From NCBI GenBank assembly GCA_021768625.1, contig JAETUM010000029.1, positions 1 to 32,975 of the forward strand: DNA of 32,975 nt. Reading direction: 5' to 3'. The notes beneath the pieces were generated by a model. It did not search any database. It had not been told where the DNA came from and saw only the letters and a program-made list of their open reading frames with translations. Of this stretch, positions 21,062 through 30,297 are shown piece by piece. The DNA is from Candidatus Stoquefichus sp. (lineage in GTDB: Bacteria; Bacillota_I; Bacilli_A; Erysipelotrichales; Coprobacillaceae). Made by a program: the position numbers and the translations under genes. The stretch's first letter is position 1. Every line of letters begins with the position of its first letter.

Positions 21062-23473
21062 ATGAAAAATGTTGAACATTTTGGTGATTTAACACCAAGA
21101 ATGCATGAATTTAGAGAAAGTGTCTTGAATAAAAAACCATATATTTGTGCAGAAAGAGCATTATTAGTGACAGAAGCATATCAAAGGTATCAAAACCAAC
21201 CAGCAGTTATGAAACGTGCTTTAATGTTAAAAAATATTTTAGAGAAGATGTCTATTTATATTGAAGATGAAACACTTATTGTTGGAAATCAAGCTGCTTC
21301 AAATAGAGATGCACCTATTTTTCCAGAGTATACATTAGAGTTTGTTATTAATGAATTAGATTTATTTGAAAAAAGAGATGGAGATGTTTTTTATATTACT
21401 GAAAAAACAAAAGAGGATTTAAGATCAATTGCTCCATTTTGGGAAAATAATAATTTAAGATCTAAGGGAGCTGCTTTGCTACCTGATGAAGTCAGTGTGT
21501 TTATGGAAACTGGATTCTTTGGAATGGAAGGTAAATTGAATTCTGGAGATGCACATTTGGCTGTTGATTATAAACAGTTATTGAAAGTAGGATTAAAGGG
21601 TTATGAAGAAAGAACGAGACAATTAAAAGAACAATTAGATTTGTGTATTCCTGAGAATATTGATAAATATCATTTTTATAATGCTGTTTTAATTGTTATT
21701 GAAGCTGTAAAAACATATGCTCATAGATTTTCTGAACTTGCTCAAGAAATGGCCAAAAATGCTCAGGGGAAAAGAAAAGATGAATTGTTGAAAATAAGTC
21801 GTATATGTTCTAAAGTTCCTTATTATCCTGCTGAAAGTTTTCATGAAGCTGTTCAATCTACATGGTTTATTCAATTAATTTTACAAATTGAGTCTAATGG
21901 ACACTCATTATCATATGGGCGTTTTGATCAATATATTTATCCATATTATATTAATGACTTTAAGAATCATAAAATAACAGAAGAATCTGCTGTAGAATTA
22001 CTTACAAATCTATGGATAAAAACTCTTACAATCAATAAAGTAAGAAGTCAAGCACATACTTATAGTAGTGCAGGAAGTCCAATGTATCAAAATGTGACTA
22101 TTGGAGGACAAACAAAAGATAAAAAAGATGCTGTTAATGAATTATCATATCTTGTTCTAAAATCAGTTGCTCAAACAAGACTCCCACAGCCAAATTTGAC
22201 AGTACGATATCATAGGGAATTAGATAAAAAATTTATGGATGAATGCATCGAAGTTATGAAATTAGGGTTTGGAATGCCTGCTTTTAATAGTGATGAAGTC
22301 ATTATTCCTTCATTTATTGAAAAAGGAGTCAAAGAAGAAGATGCCTATGATTATAGTGCTATTGGATGTGTAGAAACTGCAGTTCCGGGAAAATGGGGCT
22401 ATAGATGTACAGGTATGAGTTATATGAATTTTCCTAGAATTCTTTTGATTACAATGAATGATGGAATTGATCCCACATCAGGAAAGCGTTTTGTAAAAAG
22501 TTGTGGACATTTTAAAGATATGACATCATTTGAAGAACTACAAATTGCGTGGGATCATGTAGTTAGAGAATTAACACGCATGAGTGTGATAGTAGAAAAC
22601 GCTATAGATTTAGCATTAGAAAGAGATGTTCCAGATATTTTATGTTCTACATTAACAGAAGATTGCATTGGTAGAGGAAAGACAATTAAAGAAGGTGGAG
22701 CAATTTACGACTTTATTTCAGGACTTCAAGTTGGAATAGCAAATATGGCAGATAGTTTAGCTGCTATTAAAAAGCTTGTCTTTGATGAAAAGAAAATTAC
22801 ACCAACACAATTATGGGATGCATTAGAAGACAATTTTACAAGTGAAGAGAGTCAAAGAATTCAAAGAATGTTAATCAATGATGCACCTAAATATGGAAAT
22901 GATGATGATTATGTAGACAATCTTATTGTTGAAGCATATAACAGTTATATTGACGAAATGAAAAAATATCCAAACACACGTTATGGAAGGGGTCCAATTG
23001 GGGGAATACGTTATGCAGGAACATCTTCTATTTCAGCTAATGTAGGACAAGGATTAGGAACTCTTGCAACACCTGATGGAAGAAAAGCGAAAACCCCACT
23101 TGCAGAAGGATGTTCACCAGCTCATGCAATGGATAAGTGTGGACCAACAGCAGTCTTTAAGACAGTTTCAAAACTACCAACTCATGAAATTACAGGTGGA
23201 GTATTACTTAATCAAAAGGTAACACCAGCAATGCTTTCAACAGAGGAAAATAAAACAAAATTAGAAATGATTATTAGAACGTTCTTTAATAGATTAGATG
23301 GATATCATGTTCAATACAATGTCATTGACAAAGAAACAATGCTGGATGCACAAATTCATCCAGAAAAACACCGTGATTTAATTGTAAGAGTTGCAGGATA
23401 TTCAGCATTCTTTAATGCGTTATCAAAAGCGACACAGGATGATATTATTGGAAGAACAGAACAAGAACTATAA
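21062..23473 (+). CDS. Glycyl radical enzyme, dehydratase/lyase type, substrate unknown
   Basis: An 803-residue oxygen-sensitive enzyme. The radical glycine lies in RVAGYSAFF, at residue 779. The thiyl-radical Cys is Cys 436 in SAIGCVETAVPG, with the acid Glu 438 two residues on. A single Cys here, instead of the adjacent Cys-Cys pair of pyruvate formate-lyase, together with Cys-x-Glu, places it with the eliminases (glycerol, propanediol and hydroxyproline dehydratases, choline lyase and relatives) and not with formate acetyltransferase. The following segment KWGYRCTGMSYMNFP is not one I can tie to a characterised substrate. There is no propanediol, choline, proline or microcompartment gene nearby. 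Its activase is divergent. GGAGGAT precedes the ATG. Confidence 0.9.
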   Translation: MKNVEHFGDLTPRMHEFRESVLNKKPYICAERALLVTEAYQRYQNQPAVMKRALMLKNILEKMSIYIEDETLIVGNQAASNRDAPIFPEYTLEFVINELDLFEKRDGDVFYITEKTKEDLRSIAPFWENNNLRSKGAALLPDEVSVFMETGFFGMEGKLNSGDAHLAVDYKQLLKVGLKGYEERTRQLKEQLDLCIPENIDKYHFYNAVLIVIEAVKTYAHRFSELAQEMAKNAQGKRKDELLKISRICSKVPYYPAESFHEAVQSTWFIQLILQIESNGHSLSYGRFDQYIYPYYINDFKNHKITEESAVELLTNLWIKTLTINKVRSQAHTYSSAGSPMYQNVTIGGQTKDKKDAVNELSYLVLKSVAQTRLPQPNLTVRYHRELDKKFMDECIEVMKLGFGMPAFNSDEVIIPSFIEKGVKEEDAYDYSAIGCVETAVPGKWGYRCTGMSYMNFPRILLITMNDGIDPTSGKRFVKSCGHFKDMTSFEELQIAWDHVVRELTRMSVIVENAIDLALERDVPDILCSTLTEDCIGRGKTIKEGGAIYDFISGLQVGIANMADSLAAIKKLVFDEKKITPTQLWDALEDNFTSEESQRIQRMLINDAPKYGNDDDYVDNLIVEAYNSYIDEMKKYPNTRYGRGPIGGIRYAGTSSISANVGQGLGTLATPDGRKAKTPLAEGCSPAHAMDKCGPTAVFKTVSKLPTHEITGGVLLNQKVTPAMLSTEENKTKLEMIIRTFFNRLDGYHVQYNVIDKETMLDAQIHPEKHRDLIVRVAGYSAFFNALSKATQDDIIGRTEQEL

Positions 23474-23481
23474 ATAAAATC

Positions 23482-23524
23482 AAACTATAACAAATGATGA
23501 TTGATCAGGAGTTATAGTTTTTTT
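23482..23524 (+). terminator. Terminator of the glycyl radical enzyme gene
   Basis: AAACTATAAC (23482-23491) pairs with GTTATAGTTT (23511-23520), followed by TTTT. Confidence 0.8.
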
Positions 23525-23550
23525 AATATAATGATAATTTCTTTAATAAA

Positions 23551-23578
23551 TTTACATATTCTTAACTCATATTAAACA
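23551..23578 (+). promoter_or_regulatory. Pho-box-like direct repeats upstream of pstS
   Basis: TTTACA (23551), TTAACT (23562) and TAAACA (23573) recur every 11 bases. This resembles the TTWACA-type repeats with 11-bp period bound by PhoP dimers in Bacillota. A TATAAA at 23609-23614 may be the -10. Confidence 0.5.
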
Positions 23579-23660
23579 AAATATTGCTATTTTGTTAATA
23601 AAAAAAGATATAAACTGTAGGTGTCTTGAAAGACAAGGTATAAAAAGGAAGGATATAAAA

Positions 23661-24503
23661 ATGAAAAAATTAGGAATTTTATTATTAACATGTTTATTAG
23701 CTGTAGGTCTAGTAGGATGTGGAGAGGATAATAAAAATGATTCTACTTCTACAGATAATACAGAATTGAGCGGTAAAGTAAGTTTAGATGGTTCAACTTC
23801 AATGGAGAAGTTTGTTAATGGGTTAAAAGAGGCAATGGCTGAAAAGTATCCAAATTTATTATTAGAACCACAGTTTACAGGATCAGGAACAGGAATCCAA
23901 TCATGTATTGCTGGAACAGCAGATATTGGTAATTCATCAAGAGCATTAAAGGATGAAGAAAAGGCACAAGGATTGGTGGAAAACATTGTGGCTATTGATG
24001 GAATTGCAGTTGTTGTTGATAAAGACAATACAATAGGCAGAGTGACAAAAGATCAATTAATAAAGATTTATACAGGTCAAATTAAAAATTGGAAAGAGAT
24101 TAATGGAAAGGATCAAAAAATTGTTGTTATTGGACGTGAAGCTAGCTCTGGAACAAGAGGTGCATTTGAAGAAATCTTAGATGTTGAAGAGAAATGTCAA
24201 TATGCTCAAGAATTAAATGAAACAGGAGCAGTTATGGCTGCTGTTGCAGCAACTCCAGGAGCTATAGGATATGTTTCATTAGATAATGTCGATGATTCAG
24301 TTATAGCTTTACAATTAGATGGTGTAGCCCCTAGTGAGGAAACAGTTAAAGATGGAACTTATGCATTACAAAGACCATTTGTAATGGCTACAAAAGGATC
24401 AATAGAGGAACAAAATGAACAAGTGAAAGCTATATTTGATTTTATTGATAGTGAGGAAGGTCAAGAGGTTATTAAAGCAGTTGGTCTTGTTTCTCCAAAA
24501 TAA
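23661..24503 (+). CDS. pstS: Phosphate-binding lipoprotein PstS
   Basis: PstS captures phosphate outside the membrane and passes it to the PstCA channel. The start at 23661 follows AAGGAAGGAT, and a lipoprotein signal ends in VGCG (Cys 20); an ATG at 23592 would bury the signal and is rejected. Motifs of the family are GSTSMEKFVNGL near residue 44, FTGSGTGIQSCIAGTADIGNSSRAL near 74 and GREASSGTRGAF near 157, whose Ser, Thr and Arg residues contact phosphate. The 280-residue length is usual for the short clostridial-type PstS. It heads the pst operon behind a Pho-box-like array. A stable hairpin after the gene probably lowers expression of the following genes. Confidence 0.95.
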   Translation: MKKLGILLLTCLLAVGLVGCGEDNKNDSTSTDNTELSGKVSLDGSTSMEKFVNGLKEAMAEKYPNLLLEPQFTGSGTGIQSCIAGTADIGNSSRALKDEEKAQGLVENIVAIDGIAVVVDKDNTIGRVTKDQLIKIYTGQIKNWKEINGKDQKIVVIGREASSGTRGAFEEILDVEEKCQYAQELNETGAVMAAVAATPGAIGYVSLDNVDDSVIALQLDGVAPSEETVKDGTYALQRPFVMATKGSIEEQNEQVKAIFDFIDSEEGQEVIKAVGLVSPK

Positions 24504-24511
24504 GTATTTGT

Positions 24512-24546
24512 AAATAAGGGATTTTAACAATCCCTTATTTATATAA
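24512..24546 (+). terminator. Hairpin between pstS and pstC, partial terminator
   Basis: AAATAAGGGATT (24512-24523) and AATCCCTTATTT (24529-24540) form a 12-bp stem with a 5-base loop. The T-tract after it is broken (ATATAAAG), so it probably lets some transcription through and stabilises the pstS message. Confidence 0.75.
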
Positions 24547-24635
24547 AGTTAATATCAATTAAACAAGCATGAGATATTGAAAATATATAAAAAGAAAATA
24601 CTTATTAAAATCATTATAGAAAAAGAGGTTATTTT

Positions 24636-25571
24636 ATGGAAAAAGAAGTTATCTCTATTATTGCAAATAGAAAAACAAAGTCTATGGTAGAAAAAGTTGC
24701 ATCAATAATTTTTGTTTGTTGTGCTATTGTCTCTATCGTTGCAGTTATTTCTATTACAGGATATATGATTATATCTGGAACACCTGCTATCTTTGAAGTA
24801 GGACTATCAGATATTCTTTTTAGCAATGTATGGGCACCAACAGCGAGTCATCCACAATTTGGTATTTTAAATATTATTTTAACATCAATTATAGGTGTAT
24901 TTATGGCTATTTGTATTGGTGTACCTATTGGAGTATTAACTGCTGTTAACTTGGCAGAGATAGCGAGCCCCAAAGTCAAAAAAATTATCAAATCAGCAAT
25001 AGAACTTTTAGCAGGAATTCCATCAGTTGTATATGGTTTATTAGGAATACTGATTATTAATCCATTAATGTATCAATTAGAACTATTAATCTTTAAAGAT
25101 TCTACAACACATCAATTTACAGGTGGATCAAATTTAATTTCAGCTATTATTGTATTAGCTATTATGATATTACCAACACTTATTAATATTACAGAAACAT
25201 CATTAAATGCAGTACCAGATGATTATCGCAAGAGTTCTCTTGCTTTAGGAGCAAGCCAAATGCAAACAATATTTAGGGTTGTACTTCCTGCTGCAAAAAA
25301 TGGAATTATGTCAGCAATTGTACTAGGAGTAGGACGAGCAATAGGAGAGGTTATGGCAATATTGCTTGTTGCAGGAAATTCAGTCAATTTTCCATTACCA
25401 TTCAATTCAGTTCGTTTTCTTACAACTGGAATTGTTTCAGAGATGGGGTATGCGTCAGGAACTCATAGAGAGGTATTGTTTACAATTGGATTAGTGTTAT
25501 TTGTTTTTATATTAGTCATTAATCTTGTATTAACATATATTTTGAAGAAAGGTGACGAAAATGGAAAATAG
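24636..25571 (+). CDS. pstC: Phosphate ABC transporter permease PstC
   Basis: PstC is one of the two channel subunits of the phosphate importer. The protein (311 residues) has about six transmembrane helices and the permease coupling region ELLAGIPSVVYGLLG (about residue 123), followed by ALGASQMQTIFRVVLPAAKNGIMS (about 201), the EAA-type loop that contacts the ATPase. AGAGGTTA precedes the ATG. pstA overlaps its last 11 bases, so both subunits are probably made in equal amounts. Confidence 0.94.
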   Translation: MEKEVISIIANRKTKSMVEKVASIIFVCCAIVSIVAVISITGYMIISGTPAIFEVGLSDILFSNVWAPTASHPQFGILNIILTSIIGVFMAICIGVPIGVLTAVNLAEIASPKVKKIIKSAIELLAGIPSVVYGLLGILIINPLMYQLELLIFKDSTTHQFTGGSNLISAIIVLAIMILPTLINITETSLNAVPDDYRKSSLALGASQMQTIFRVVLPAAKNGIMSAIVLGVGRAIGEVMAILLVAGNSVNFPLPFNSVRFLTTGIVSEMGYASGTHREVLFTIGLVLFVFILVINLVLTYILKKGDENGK

Positions 25572-26424
25572 TCTTTTTAATAAAAAAAGTAGAATAAGTG
25601 ATAAAATACTTAATATTTTAATACAATTTTCTACTTTGATTTCAGTGAGCCTTTTGGTTGTTATTATTGGATATATATGTATAAGAGGTATACCATGTTT
25701 CCGTTTTGATTATTTAATCAATACAACAAGTATATTAAAAAACACAGTAGGTATTTTACCAAATATTATTAATACCATTTATATCATTCTTCTAACCTTA
25801 ATTATTGCTGGACCAATAGGAATAGGTGGAGCTATATATCTTAATGAATATGCAACAAATAAAAAAATTGTGGAAATCATTTCATTTACAACAGAAGTAT
25901 TAGCAGGAATTCCTTCTATTATTTATGGATTATTTGGAATGTTGTTTTTTGGAAATTTATTTAATTTAAGTTATTCAATTTTAACAGGTGCATTAACATT
26001 ATCAATTATGGTTTTACCAATTATTTCACGTAATACACAAGTAGCTTTAGAAGCAGTTCCAAAAAGCTATCGAGAAGCAGCTTTGGGAATTGGTGCAACA
26101 AAATGGTATATGATTCGTACAGTTCTATTGCCAAGTGCTATTCCTGGAGTTTTAACAGGTGTCATTTTAGCTATGGGAAGAATTGTTGCTGAATCTGCAG
26201 CATTATTGTTTACGGCAGGAAGTGTAAGTGCATTACCAATAAATATATTTTCTCATATTTTTTCTAGTGGTGGAACTTTAACAATTCAACTTTATTTAGA
26301 AATGGCTAAAGCTCATTATGAAGTTGCATTTGTGATAGCATTGGTATTAATTATTATAGTATTAGCACTTAATTTTATAGCAAAATGGATATCTCAAAAA
26401 TTTGATGTAAATAAGGTAGGATAG
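25561..26424 (+). CDS. pstA: Phosphate ABC transporter permease PstA
   Basis: PstA pairs with PstC to form the channel. It has about six membrane helices, EVLAGIPSIIYGLFGMLFF near residue 111 and the ATPase-contact loop ALGIGATKWYMIRTVLLPSAIPGVLTG near 178. The start at 25561 (287 residues) is preferred because AAAGGTGA lies about 5 bases upstream; a GTG at 25552 is part of that site. pstB follows 3 bases after the stop codon. Confidence 0.93.
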   Translation: MENSLFNKKSRISDKILNILIQFSTLISVSLLVVIIGYICIRGIPCFRFDYLINTTSILKNTVGILPNIINTIYIILLTLIIAGPIGIGGAIYLNEYATNKKIVEIISFTTEVLAGIPSIIYGLFGMLFFGNLFNLSYSILTGALTLSIMVLPIISRNTQVALEAVPKSYREAALGIGATKWYMIRTVLLPSAIPGVLTGVILAMGRIVAESAALLFTAGSVSALPINIFSHIFSSGGTLTIQLYLEMAKAHYEVAFVIALVLIIIVLALNFIAKWISQKFDVNKVG

Positions 26425-26427
26425 ATT

Positions 26428-27183
26428 ATGGATATAAAAATTCAAGCAAAACATTTAAATCTTTTTTATGGAACAAAACATGCTTTAAAAGATGTTGATC
26501 TAGATATAAAGAAAAATGCTATTACAGCATTTATTGGTCCATCTGGATGTGGTAAATCTACATTTTTAAAGACTTTGAATAGAATGAATGATTATGTAAA
26601 AAACGTTAAAATAACAGGAGAAGTTACTTTAGATAAAGAGAATATCTATGATTCTAGAGTAGATACAACAATTCTTAGAAAAAAAGTAGGTATGGTTTTT
26701 CAACAACCTAATCCCTTTCCTATGAGTATTTATGACAATGTTGCTTATGGACCAAGGATTCATGGTATTAAAAATAAAAAACAATTAGATGATATTGTAG
26801 AACGAAGCTTAAAGGCAGCAGCATTATATGATGAGGTTGCAGATCGATTGCATACTTCAGCATTAGGATTGTCTGGTGGACAACAACAACGTTTATGTAT
26901 TGCAAGATGTTTGGCTGTTGAACCTGAGGTTATTTTATTAGATGAGCCAACAAGTGCTCTTGATCCTATTTCAACTTTAAAGATTGAAGAACTATTAATG
27001 GAATTAAAACAAAAATATACAATTGCGATAGTGACTCATAATATGCAACAGGCATCTCGTATTGCAGATTATACAGCATTCTTTTTAGTAGGAGAAATGG
27101 TAGAATACGGAAAGACAAATGATGTTTTTTCAATGCCTAAAGATAAAAGAACAGAGGACTATATTACGGGACGTTTTGGTTAA
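26428..27183 (+). CDS. pstB: Phosphate ABC transporter ATPase PstB
   Basis: PstB drives phosphate import by ATP hydrolysis at the inner face of the membrane. All nucleotide-binding motifs are intact: Walker [10 protein letters not shown] at 37-45, the Q-loop in [16 protein letters not shown] (about 90-105), signature LSGGQQQR at 148-155, Walker B VILLDEP at 168-174 and the switch His in [15 protein letters not shown] and NRMND are hallmarks that set PstB apart from other ABC ATPases. At 251 residues the length is standard. Confidence 0.97.
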   Translation: MDIKIQAKHLNLFYGTKHALKDVDLDIKKNAITAFIGPSGCGKSTFLKTLNRMNDYVKNVKITGEVTLDKENIYDSRVDTTILRKKVGMVFQQPNPFPMSIYDNVAYGPRIHGIKNKKQLDDIVERSLKAAALYDEVADRLHTSALGLSGGQQQRLCIARCLAVEPEVILLDEPTSALDPISTLKIEELLMELKQKYTIAIVTHNMQQASRIADYTAFFLVGEMVEYGKTNDVFSMPKDKRTEDYITGRFG

Positions 27184-27228
27184 TATTGCGTTTTATATCA
27201 AAAACAAATATAATGGAGGTAGAAAATT

Positions 27229-27885
27229 GTGAGAAAACAATTTGATAACGAATTAAATAAATTGAATAAAGATTTAATAGAAATGGGGCATCTTGTAGAA
27301 ACTGCTATTGAAAATATGATAGATTCATTTAAGCACCAAGATAAAGCTTTAGCTAAAGAGATTATTGCAAATGATCGTATAATTAATGATAAAGAAAGAA
27401 GTATAGAATCAAGAGCATTTCGTTTAATTCTAACTCAACAGCCTATTGCAACAGATTTAAGAAATGTCACAACTGCATTAAAGATTGTTACAGATTTGGA
27501 ACGTATTGGAGATCAAGCAGCAGATATTGCAGATATATTACTTCACTTTGATGGAGAACACCTTTATAGAACAGTTGAACATATTCCAAAAATAGCAAAA
27601 AAAGCAAAAATCATGGTACATGAGGCAATTGATGCTTTTATTCAAAAGGATTTAGCTACAGCAAAAATAGTTATTGAAATGGATGATGAAATAGATAGAT
27701 TGTTTCAAGAAGTTAAACAAGAGGTTGTTGAAATTCTTCAAGAAAATAGAGAGAAGGCAGATTATTGTATTGATTTCTTAATGATTGCTAAATATTTAGA
27801 AAAAATAGGGGATCATGCAGTTAATATTTGTGAATGGTTAGAATTTAATCGAACAGGAACACTTAATGAACAAAGGTTGATTTAA
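27229..27885 (+). CDS. phoU: Phosphate signalling protein PhoU
   Basis: PhoU links the Pst transporter to the PhoR kinase and keeps the regulon off when phosphate is plentiful. The 218 residues form two three-helix PhoU repeats; the first holds ANDRIINDKERSIESRAFRLI and QPIATDLRNVTTALKIVTDLERIGDQAADI, the second EMDDEIDRLF and IAKYLEKIGDHAVNICEW, with the metal-binding E-x3-D-x3-N/D pattern in each. It begins with GTG, with GGAGGT 8 bases upstream. It stands between pstB and phoP, where it can connect transport and signalling. Confidence 0.95.
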   Translation: MRKQFDNELNKLNKDLIEMGHLVETAIENMIDSFKHQDKALAKEIIANDRIINDKERSIESRAFRLILTQQPIATDLRNVTTALKIVTDLERIGDQAADIADILLHFDGEHLYRTVEHIPKIAKKAKIMVHEAIDAFIQKDLATAKIVIEMDDEIDRLFQEVKQEVVEILQENREKADYCIDFLMIAKYLEKIGDHAVNICEWLEFNRTGTLNEQRLI

Positions 27886-27896
27886 GGAGGATAGAA

Positions 27897-28583
27897 ATGA
27901 ACGAAAGCATATATGTGATAGAAGATGATGAAAATATTCAAGAAATTGTTAAATTAGCTTTAGAATCAAATGGCTATCAAGTGAAAGTTTATGATAATGC
28001 TATTGATGCAATTGTAGATATCAATAACAATATGCCAGATCTTGCTATTTTTGATATTATGTTACCTCAGATGGATGGAATAACAGCAATCAAAAAGATT
28101 AGAGAAACAAATACGCATATGCCAATACTTGTTTTGAGTGCTAAAGATAGTGAAATAGATAAAATTAGAGGCTTAGACAATGGTTGTGATGATTATATGA
28201 CGAAACCTTTTGGAATACTTGAACTATGTGCAAGAGTTCGTACATTATTAAGACGTGTTCAACCTAAGAATAAACTGATGAATACACCAACTCTTTCTAT
28301 TGATAAATCAACATATACTATTAAACATAATAATAAGATTATAGATTTAACACACAAAGAATATCAATTATTAGTATATCTTATTGAAAATAAAGATAGA
28401 GTTGTAACAAGAGATGAATTATTAAATACAATTTGGGGTTATGATTTTATTGGAGAATCAAGAGCTTTAGATGTGCATATTAGATCATTAAGAAAGAAAT
28501 TAGATGATAATGGAGAAAAATATATTAAAACAGTACGTTCTGTAGGTTATAGATTTATAGAAAAGGAAGATAATCATGACTAA
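27897..28583 (+). CDS. phoP: Response regulator PhoP (OmpR family)
   Basis: The 228-residue protein has a receiver domain with the acidic pair Glu 9/Asp 10/Asp 11, the phosphorylated Asp 53 (AIFDIMLPQMDG) and the conserved Lys in MTKPFG, and a winged-helix DNA-binding domain from about 130 (DLTHKEYQLLVYLIENKDRVVTRDELL, then DVHIRSLRKKL and TVRSVGYRF). It would activate the pst genes under phosphate limitation by binding the repeats before pstS. GGAGG is placed close before the ATG. It overlaps the kinase gene by 8 bases, forming a standard two-component pair. Confidence 0.92.
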   Translation: MNESIYVIEDDENIQEIVKLALESNGYQVKVYDNAIDAIVDINNNMPDLAIFDIMLPQMDGITAIKKIRETNTHMPILVLSAKDSEIDKIRGLDNGCDDYMTKPFGILELCARVRTLLRRVQPKNKLMNTPTLSIDKSTYTIKHNNKIIDLTHKEYQLLVYLIENKDRVVTRDELLNTIWGYDFIGESRALDVHIRSLRKKLDDNGEKYIKTVRSVGYRFIEKEDNHD

Positions 28584-30258
28584 ATCAATTTTACGTTATT
28601 TTGTTGTTGTATTGATTATTACTCTTTTGAGTACAAGTCTTTTATCAGCAACTCTTATCTCTAATGGTTTGTTAGCAACGACAAAAGAAAACATGGTATC
28701 TTCTTTAAAACTTATAGATTATGCAATTGATTTTCATAAACCATTTTCTCAACAGGTCAAAGAATTAAATCCTTTAACTTATAGTCAAGAAACAAGACTG
28801 AGTATTATAGATAAAAATGGTAATGTTATTGCAGATACAGATTCTCAAGACATATCAAAGAATCATATTGATCGTCAAGAAATTCAAGAAGCATTAAAAA
28901 CAGGAATAGGATATGCACAAAGAAAGTCAGAGACAACAGGAAGAAACATGTTGTATACTGCTTATTATCATCATGATTATATTATTCGACTATCAATACC
29001 ATATAATGGTATTGTGGATTATATACCTGCACTTATTCCTGCATTATCTATAAGTGCAGTTGTTTCATTTATAATAGCGCTTCTTTTATCACGACGATTA
29101 GCATATCGTATATCTAAGCCTATCTTAGAAATTGGAGAGGGTTTAGATCATATGACGAAAGATTTTCGTTTTGATTTAAAAACATATGATTATCAAGAAT
29201 TCAATGTTATTGTTGATACAATTCATAATCTGTCTCATCGTTTAAGAAAGTCAATGCGAGAAGTACGTTTAGAAAAACTGAAAATAGATGAAATACTTAG
29301 ACAAATGAGTGAAGGATTTGTTTTATTAGATGAAAATTATAAAATTCTAAGTATCAATGCTCAAGCAACAAGTCTATTAGGAAATCTTAAAATATATGAT
29401 TCTTTTATAGAATGTTCAAAAAATGAAAAAATCATAGAAGCTCTTAAAAACGGTGCTTATAAGCAAATGATAGAACTCAATATAGATGATAATATATATG
29501 CTTGTTTTATTTCGAGGGTGGATTTAGGAACAACATTATTATTTGTTGATATAACAGCTAGTAAAAAGGCAGAAAAAATGAGAAATGAGTTTTTTTCAAA
29601 TGTTTCCCATGAATTAAAAACACCTTTAACATCTATTAAAGGATATAGTGATTTGTTAGTTCAAGATTATATTCAAGATGAAGAAAAGAAAAAACAAATG
29701 TTATATAAAATTCAAAATGGAGTTAATAATATTTCAACATTAATTAATGATATTCTTATGTTGTCTAAAATAGAGAATATGGATAATAAAGTAGAAATGA
29801 CTACACTAAAGATAAAGAATATGATAAGTGATGTATTAGAAAGTTATGTTGGGGAAATGAAGCAACATGATATTCATATTCATTATGATTTTAAAGATAT
29901 TCTTTATATGGGTGATTATCAACAAATTTATATGCTTTTTAATAATTTGATTGGAAATGCTATAAAATATAATAAAGATCAAGGACATGTCTATATTGAT
30001 GTGGAAGAAGTAGAAAATGCTATGAAAATCACAATCAAAGATACAGGCATTGGAATTCCGTTAGCGGATCAATCACGTATATTTGAACGTTTTTATAGAG
30101 TTGATAAAGGAAGAAGTAGAGAAAGAGGTGGAACAGGATTAGGTTTAGCAATTGTCAAACATATTGTTTCTTATTATAAAGGAACAATATATTTAGAAAG
30201 TGAATTAAATATAGGAACGACAATTGAAGTTGTTTTGCCTCAACAATCAGAAGTTTAA
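28576..30258 (+). CDS. phoR: Sensor histidine kinase PhoR
   Basis: This 560-residue membrane kinase senses phosphate status with PhoU and Pst and phosphorylates PhoP. Transmembrane helices lie at about 8-30 and 148-170, with an extracytoplasmic PAS-like domain between. A HAMP segment follows (RRLAYRISKPILEIGEGLDHMTKDF), then a cytoplasmic PAS domain (about 235-330), the HisKA motif FFSNVSHELKTPLTSIKGY with His 345, and the ATP-binding domain with NLIGNAIKYNKD, DTGIGIPLADQSRIFERFYRVD and GGTGLGLAIVKHI. Its order and length match PhoR of Bacillota. It ends the operon, with a terminator over its last codons. Confidence 0.92.
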   Translation: MTKSILRYFVVVLIITLLSTSLLSATLISNGLLATTKENMVSSLKLIDYAIDFHKPFSQQVKELNPLTYSQETRLSIIDKNGNVIADTDSQDISKNHIDRQEIQEALKTGIGYAQRKSETTGRNMLYTAYYHHDYIIRLSIPYNGIVDYIPALIPALSISAVVSFIIALLLSRRLAYRISKPILEIGEGLDHMTKDFRFDLKTYDYQEFNVIVDTIHNLSHRLRKSMREVRLEKLKIDEILRQMSEGFVLLDENYKILSINAQATSLLGNLKIYDSFIECSKNEKIIEALKNGAYKQMIELNIDDNIYACFISRVDLGTTLLFVDITASKKAEKMRNEFFSNVSHELKTPLTSIKGYSDLLVQDYIQDEEKKKQMLYKIQNGVNNISTLINDILMLSKIENMDNKVEMTTLKIKNMISDVLESYVGEMKQHDIHIHYDFKDILYMGDYQQIYMLFNNLIGNAIKYNKDQGHVYIDVEEVENAMKITIKDTGIGIPLADQSRIFERFYRVDKGRSRERGGTGLGLAIVKHIVSYYKGTIYLESELNIGTTIEVVLPQQSEV

Positions 30259-30272
30259 AAACTTCTTTTTTT
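30249..30272 (+). terminator. Terminator of the pst-pho operon
   Basis: AGAAGTTT and AAACTTCT (30249-30266) pair around a short loop and are followed by TTTTTTT. The left arm overlaps the phoR stop codon. Confidence 0.8.
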
Positions 30273-30297
30273 GTCTATAATACAATGGGTGATAGAA

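Noticed and set aside
21062-23473. Pyruvate formate-lyase
   Set aside because: The active site has one Cys followed by Val-Glu instead of the adjacent Cys pair, and the activase carries two extra ferredoxin clusters, which fits the dehydratase/lyase branch.
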